A stretch of DNA of 8,019 nt from contig WJMB01000273.1 of the NCBI GenBank assembly GCA_014728185.1, forward strand, positions 1-8,019, in the 5' to 3' direction. Numbering within the stretch: the first letter of the stretch is position 1; every line of letters starts with the position of its first letter. Under the pieces are notes generated by a model. It was not told where the DNA came from. It did no database searches and saw only the letters and a list, made by a program, of their open reading frames with translations. A program made the translations under genes and the position numbers. Below, piece after piece: positions 5,634 to 8,019 of this stretch. The DNA is from Candidatus Coatesiibacteriota bacterium (lineage in GTDB: Bacteria; RBG-13-66-14).

Positions 5634-5695
5634 GAGAAACGAACGCCATGCAAGAACTGTCGGGATGTGACAAATCCTTGAGCTATTGTGCATTA

Positions 5696-5714
5696 GGGAT
5701 CGCATACCCTGTTC
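5696..5714 (+). repeat. 19-bp exact repeat, first copy (copy H)
   Basis: GGGATCGCATACCCTGTTC occurs here and again at 5881-5899, and the match runs on for three of the next four bases (GAC). The GGGAT start and the position next to copy F suggest that it is a variant of the intergenic repeat start. It runs directly into copy F at 5743. Confidence 0.75.
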
Positions 5715-5742
5715 TGACAGAGTTGTGTTTGAATTCAGCTCA

Positions 5743-5840
5743 GGGATTATCACTCCCACTGAACCGGATTTTGCTATCCACATGTAAATGAAGGCATCAT
5801 GGAACGTATTCGGACCAGATAGTTTCAACTCGAAACCCCG
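5743..5840 (+). repeat. Intergenic repeat copy F (forward)
   Basis: It starts GGGATTATCAC (5743-5753), goes on with ACTGAACC, also found at the same place in copy G, and later has GTTTCAACTCGA (5822-5833) where copy G has GTTTCAGCTCGA. Two matching blocks in the right order and spacing make it a real, diverged copy. Confidence 0.5.
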
Positions 5841-5880
5841 ACCTACTCTGATAAGCGGTTGTTACGAGACGATATCGAAG

Positions 5881-5899
5881 GGGATCGCATACCCTGTTC
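5881..5899 (+). repeat. 19-bp exact repeat, second copy (copy I)
   Basis: It is identical to 5696-5714, 185 bp downstream in the same orientation. It is followed by two short palindromes: GGTTA/TAACC (5906-5920) and GCTGATAATCAGC (5922-5934). Confidence 0.75.
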
Positions 5900-5921
5900 G
5901 GACTGGGTTATGTTGTAACCT

Positions 5922-5934
5922 GCTGATAATCAGC
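5922..5934. other. 13-bp perfect palindrome
   Basis: GCTGAT-A-ATCAGC is a perfect dyad with a single central base. GCTGATAAT recurs at 6177-6185. It could be a protein binding site or a remnant of joined repeat ends; the sequence does not decide. Confidence 0.5.
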
Positions 5935-6071
5935 GTCTAGTAGCAGATGCGCCCGTTACTTGCCAGCAGTCGAAAAACCGCGTCGGCAAAGGGTACGCTC
6001 GCTGGACAACCGATCCTGCCTGGTAGCGTGCATTTACCGGCCACCCGCTCGCTGAGCCTCTCTTAATCCGT

Positions 6072-6098
6072 CCTGATTTGGTCCGATCAGGTTCCATG
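6072..6098. repeat. 27-bp block shared with 228-254
   Basis: It matches 228-254 at 25 of 27 positions. Both copies lie among the intergenic repeats, here between copies I and G, in the same orientation. Confidence 0.6.
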
Positions 6099-6345
6099 GT
6101 ACAACAGGAAAATGTAACCCCGTTTAACCTGCCACAAACAGAAAACCGATGTGAAAAACCTGACTGCCGCTGACTGCTGATAATTGAGCGATACTCAGTA
6201 ACACCCCGGTCCGTGACAGCTAAGTGATCCCTACGTGGATTGCCGGAAAAAGGCCATCGCGCCAATCGGTCCGACCGCTTCAACCAGACAGGGCTCAAGT
6301 AACGGCAGTCTATTGCTTGTTCAATGCCTTGAGATCAGCCAGGCG

Positions 6346-6447
6346 CTTTGTCGAGCTGAAACTTTCAGCAAGCAATCATCGAGAGCTGATCACCTGTAGC
6401 AGCGCTAAGCGGCTGCAAATATTGGTTCAGTTTCGTGTGATGATCCC
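6346..6447 (-). repeat. Intergenic repeat copy G (reverse)
   Basis: Read on the minus strand it starts at 6447 with GGGATCATCAC and reaches CTCGACAAAGCGCC at about 6355-6342. It aligns gap-free with copy E over 58 bases (44 matches). It faces copies F, H and I, so it could close a block of 550-750 bp. The start lies 184 bp before the tgt ATG. Confidence 0.65.
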
Positions 6448-6522
6448 TTGCTTCATTATCGTGTAACAATACCGCGCATTAACGAATCGGGATCAAAGTC
6501 GAACGCACCCGAACAGGTGGCG

Positions 6523-6552
6523 CTGACGCCCCCCGCGGCTTCCCAGCGTCAG
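6523..6552 (+). promoter_or_regulatory. Inverted repeat in the tgt leader
   Basis: CTGACGC (6523-6529) and GCGTCAG (6546-6552) pair perfectly across 16 bases, about 80 bp before the tgt start. I looked for a preQ1 riboswitch, which would be natural before a queuosine gene, and do not recognise one. No convincing sigma70 promoter for tgt is visible either. Confidence 0.35.
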
Positions 6553-6631
6553 GTAGCCGGGGCGGCAATCTACCGGCGCTCCTCCGGCGGCGCGAGCGCG
6601 AACACACGGCCGGATCACCATCGAGAGACCG

Positions 6632-7891
6632 ATGACCGACAACCTCAGCTTCGAGCTGCTGCGAACCTCCGGCACCGCCCGGCGCGGCCGCTACACCGTC
6701 AATGGACGCAGCGTCGAGACCCCGGCGTTCATGCCCGTGGCCACCCAGGCCAGCGTCAAGACGCTGACCACCGAGGAGATCCTCGAACTCGGCGCCCAGC
6801 AGTTGGTCTGCAACACCTACCACCTCTGGCAGCGTCCCGGACCCGAGCTGGTGGCGCGCCACGGTGGGCTGCGCGGCCTGATGGCCCTGCCCGACGAGGG
6901 TCCGGCCCTGCTGACCGACTCCGGCGGCTTCCAGGTGTTCAGCCTCTCGGGACGCAAGGGACGCGGCGTCGCCCTGCCCCACGAGACCGACGGTGAGAGC
7001 GCCGAGGACTGGGGGAGGCTGGACGGCGAGAACCGGGTGCCCGAGACCGCCGTCGATGACGGAGGCGGTTCCCTCGTCCGCCGCCTGGACCGCCGCGGCG
7101 TGGTCTTCGCCTCGCCCCTGGACGGTAAACGATACGAGCTGACCCCGGAACGCTCCGTCGAGGTCCAGCATGACCTGGGCACCGACATCGTGATGGTTCT
7201 CGACGAGTGCACCCCCTATCCGGCCACGCCCGAGGAGGTCGAGCGTTCCCTGGGGCTGACCCACCACTGGGAGGAACGCTCCCTGGCCCGGCACCGTCAG
7301 CTCAACGCCGAGCGTGGAAACCGGCGGGCCTGCTTCGCCATCGTCCAGGGCGGGATGTACCCGGAGCTGCGCGCCCGCTCCGCCGCCTTCCTGACGGAAC
7401 TCGACGCCGACGGCTACGCCCTGGGCGGCCTCTCCGTCGGCGAACCCAAGGAGCTCTATCGACGGGTGCTGGAGTCCTCGGCGCCCCTGCTGCCGCCCGA
7501 CAGGCCGCGTTACGTGATGGGGGTGGGCACCCCAGCGGACCTGGTCCACGCCGTCGCCCACGGCGTCGACCTCTTCGACTGCGTCCTGCCCACGCGCAAC
7601 GCCCGCAACGGCCAACTGTTCACCTGGGCCGGCCGGCTCAACCTGCGCAACGCCCGCTTCAAGGACGACCCGGACCCGCCGGACCCCGACTGCGGCTGCC
7701 CCGTCTGCGCCCGTTACAGCCGGGCCTACCTCTCCCACCTGATCCGCGCCGGCGAGTTTCTGGCCCTGAGACTGGTGACCTATCACAACCTGCACTTCTA
7801 CCTGGAGCTGATGCGCCGCCTGCGCGCCGCCGTCGAACACGACGGCCTGGACGAGCTAGCCCGTAGTATCGGCGAGGCCTATCCGGCGTGA
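6632..7891 (+). CDS. tgt: tRNA-guanine transglycosylase (queuosine synthesis)
   Basis: Tgt swaps guanine 34 in the wobble position of tRNA Asp, Asn, His and Tyr for preQ1, a step of queuosine synthesis. The 419-residue protein has the bacterial TGT barrel: RRGR and ETPAFMPVATQA at 17-40, NTYHLWQRPG at 61-70, Asp96 in TDSGGFQVF, Asp191 and Cys193 in LDECTP, GGLSVGE at 265-271, the nucleophile Asp316 in FDCVLPTRNARNG, and zinc ligands Cys354, Cys356, Cys359 and His385. Cys193 and Val269 match the bacterial preQ1 type rather than the eukaryotic queuine type. Compared with Zymomonas Tgt it has about 41 extra residues, roughly 107-147, after FSL and before GVVFASPLDG. Inserts at this place are known in other lineages. 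ATG 6632 has only a weak GAGAG upstream. QueA or other queuosine genes are not in the window. Confidence 0.97.
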   Translation: MTDNLSFELLRTSGTARRGRYTVNGRSVETPAFMPVATQASVKTLTTEEILELGAQQLVCNTYHLWQRPGPELVARHGGLRGLMALPDEGPALLTDSGGFQVFSLSGRKGRGVALPHETDGESAEDWGRLDGENRVPETAVDDGGGSLVRRLDRRGVVFASPLDGKRYELTPERSVEVQHDLGTDIVMVLDECTPYPATPEEVERSLGLTHHWEERSLARHRQLNAERGNRRACFAIVQGGMYPELRARSAAFLTELDADGYALGGLSVGEPKELYRRVLESSAPLLPPDRPRYVMGVGTPADLVHAVAHGVDLFDCVLPTRNARNGQLFTWAGRLNLRNARFKDDPDPPDPDCGCPVCARYSRAYLSHLIRAGEFLALRLVTYHNLHFYLELMRRLRAAVEHDGLDELARSIGEAYPA

Positions 7892-7917
7892 GCCCGGCCC
7901 CGGCAAAACGGCGCACG

Positions 7918-7970
7918 GCGAGAAACGTCCTCGCGGAGTCCCCCCGGCGGGGCGTTGGCACGTTTCTTGC
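7918..7970 (+). terminator. Inverted repeat after tgt, possible terminator
   Basis: GCGAGAAACGT (7918-7928) pairs with ACGTTTCTTGC (7960-7970), 11 pairs including one G-T, around 31 bases that themselves contain CCCC/GGGG. There is no T-run. The right arm is the same DNA as the sigma54-type promoter, so the pairing may be partly chance. Confidence 0.25.
7955..7970 (+). promoter_or_regulatory. Sigma54-type (-24/-12) promoter
   Basis: TTGGCACG at 7955-7962 and TTGC at 7967-7970 fit the RpoN consensus TGGCACG-N4-TTGC exactly; the invariant GG (7957-7958) and GC (7969-7970) are ten bases apart. Transcription would start near 7982 and run rightwards out of the window. Such promoters need an enhancer-binding activator, whose site would normally lie 80-200 bp upstream, here inside the 3' end of tgt. 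The target gene is not seen. Confidence 0.75.
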
Positions 7971-8019
7971 GGAGGCCGACAAGGGGGCTGCCCGGAGGCT
8001 GCCCCGCCCTGCTGCAAGA

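Larger units (their letters stand above)
5310..6631. other. Long gene-free region with the densest repeat cluster
   Basis: No credible gene is seen in 1.3 kb. Open frames at 5346-5828 (-), 5930-6298 (-), 6224-6466 (+) and 6448-6996 (+) have no recognisable domain, poor starts and cross repeat copies or the tgt start. The region contains the candidate promoter of the DsrE pair, repeat copies E, H, F, I and G, the reverse ends J (about 5664-5677) and K (about 6173-6186), the 27-bp block at 6072, and an inverted repeat just upstream of tgt. I see no tRNA or rRNA. Confidence 0.65.

Noticed and set aside
5346..5828. 160-codon minus-strand open frame
   Set aside because: Starts with TTG, crosses three separate repeat copies and the candidate DsrE promoter, and has no recognisable domain.
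5504..6447. CRISPR array or integron attC array
   Set aside because: The repeats are diverged, unevenly spaced and in both orientations; there are no uniform spacers and no cassette genes or integrase.
6447..6631. preQ1 riboswitch before tgt
   Set aside because: I looked for the compact preQ1-I hairpin with its A-rich tail and did not find it; only an unrelated inverted repeat is seen.
6479..7840. 453-codon open frame on the minus strand across tgt
   Set aside because: It is fully antisense to an unmistakable tgt gene with all catalytic residues; long antisense frames are expected in high-GC genes. No domain is recognisable in it.
7888..8019. GTG frame overlapping the tgt stop and open to the window end
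   Set aside because: Only 44 codons, Arg/Ala/Pro-rich, weak ribosome binding site, and it contains the sigma54-type promoter; more sequence would be needed to call it.

Overview
The window is a stretch of high-GC bacterial chromosome with seven recognisable, complete protein genes. They are separated by three long gene-free regions that are visibly richer in A+T than the genes. Canonical Shine-Dalgarno sequences (AAGGAG/GGAGG), sigma70-type promoters, intrinsic terminators and one excellent sigma54-type promoter point to a Gram-negative-like bacterium. The lineage cannot be named from this sequence alone. An uncultured, high-GC phylum is plausible because nothing here is diagnostic of a familiar genus.

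Layout. 1-860: no gene; repeat copies, a 14-bp tandem repeat and, at its right end, the candidate promoter/operator of the first gene. 861-1622 (+): short-chain dehydrogenase (SDR) with NAD-type features. 1678-1710: hairpin terminator between convergent genes. 1730-2221 (-): DUSP23-like protein phosphatase, apparently leaderless. 2261-2283: panD terminator. 2312-2671 (-): aspartate 1-decarboxylase PanD. 2672-2850: divergent control region with overlapping promoters. 2851-3741 (+): second SDR with NADP-type features. 3742-4408: no gene; repeats. 4409-4777 and 4938-5309 (-): two paralogous YchN-like DsrE proteins, probably co-transcribed. 5310-6631: no gene; the densest cluster of repeats. 6632-7891 (+): queuine/preQ1 tRNA-ribosyltransferase Tgt. 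7955-7970: sigma54-type promoter pointing out of the window to an unseen gene.

The genes do not form one pathway. PanD feeds pantothenate/CoA synthesis, Tgt makes queuosine tRNA, the YchN-like pair suggests sulfur-handling or persulfide chemistry, and the two SDRs and the phosphatase have unknown substrates. Terminators and promoters separate most of them into single-gene units; the DsrE pair is the only likely operon.

The least expected feature is a family of diverged repeats confined to the gene-free regions. Copies begin with a motif close to GGGATYATCAC, and several carry a second block close to CTCGACAAGGCGC about 90-125 bp further in. They lie in both orientations, often as facing pairs that give inverted-repeat-bounded blocks of about 170 to 700 bp. 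They look like a MITE-like or structured-RNA family that I do not recognise.
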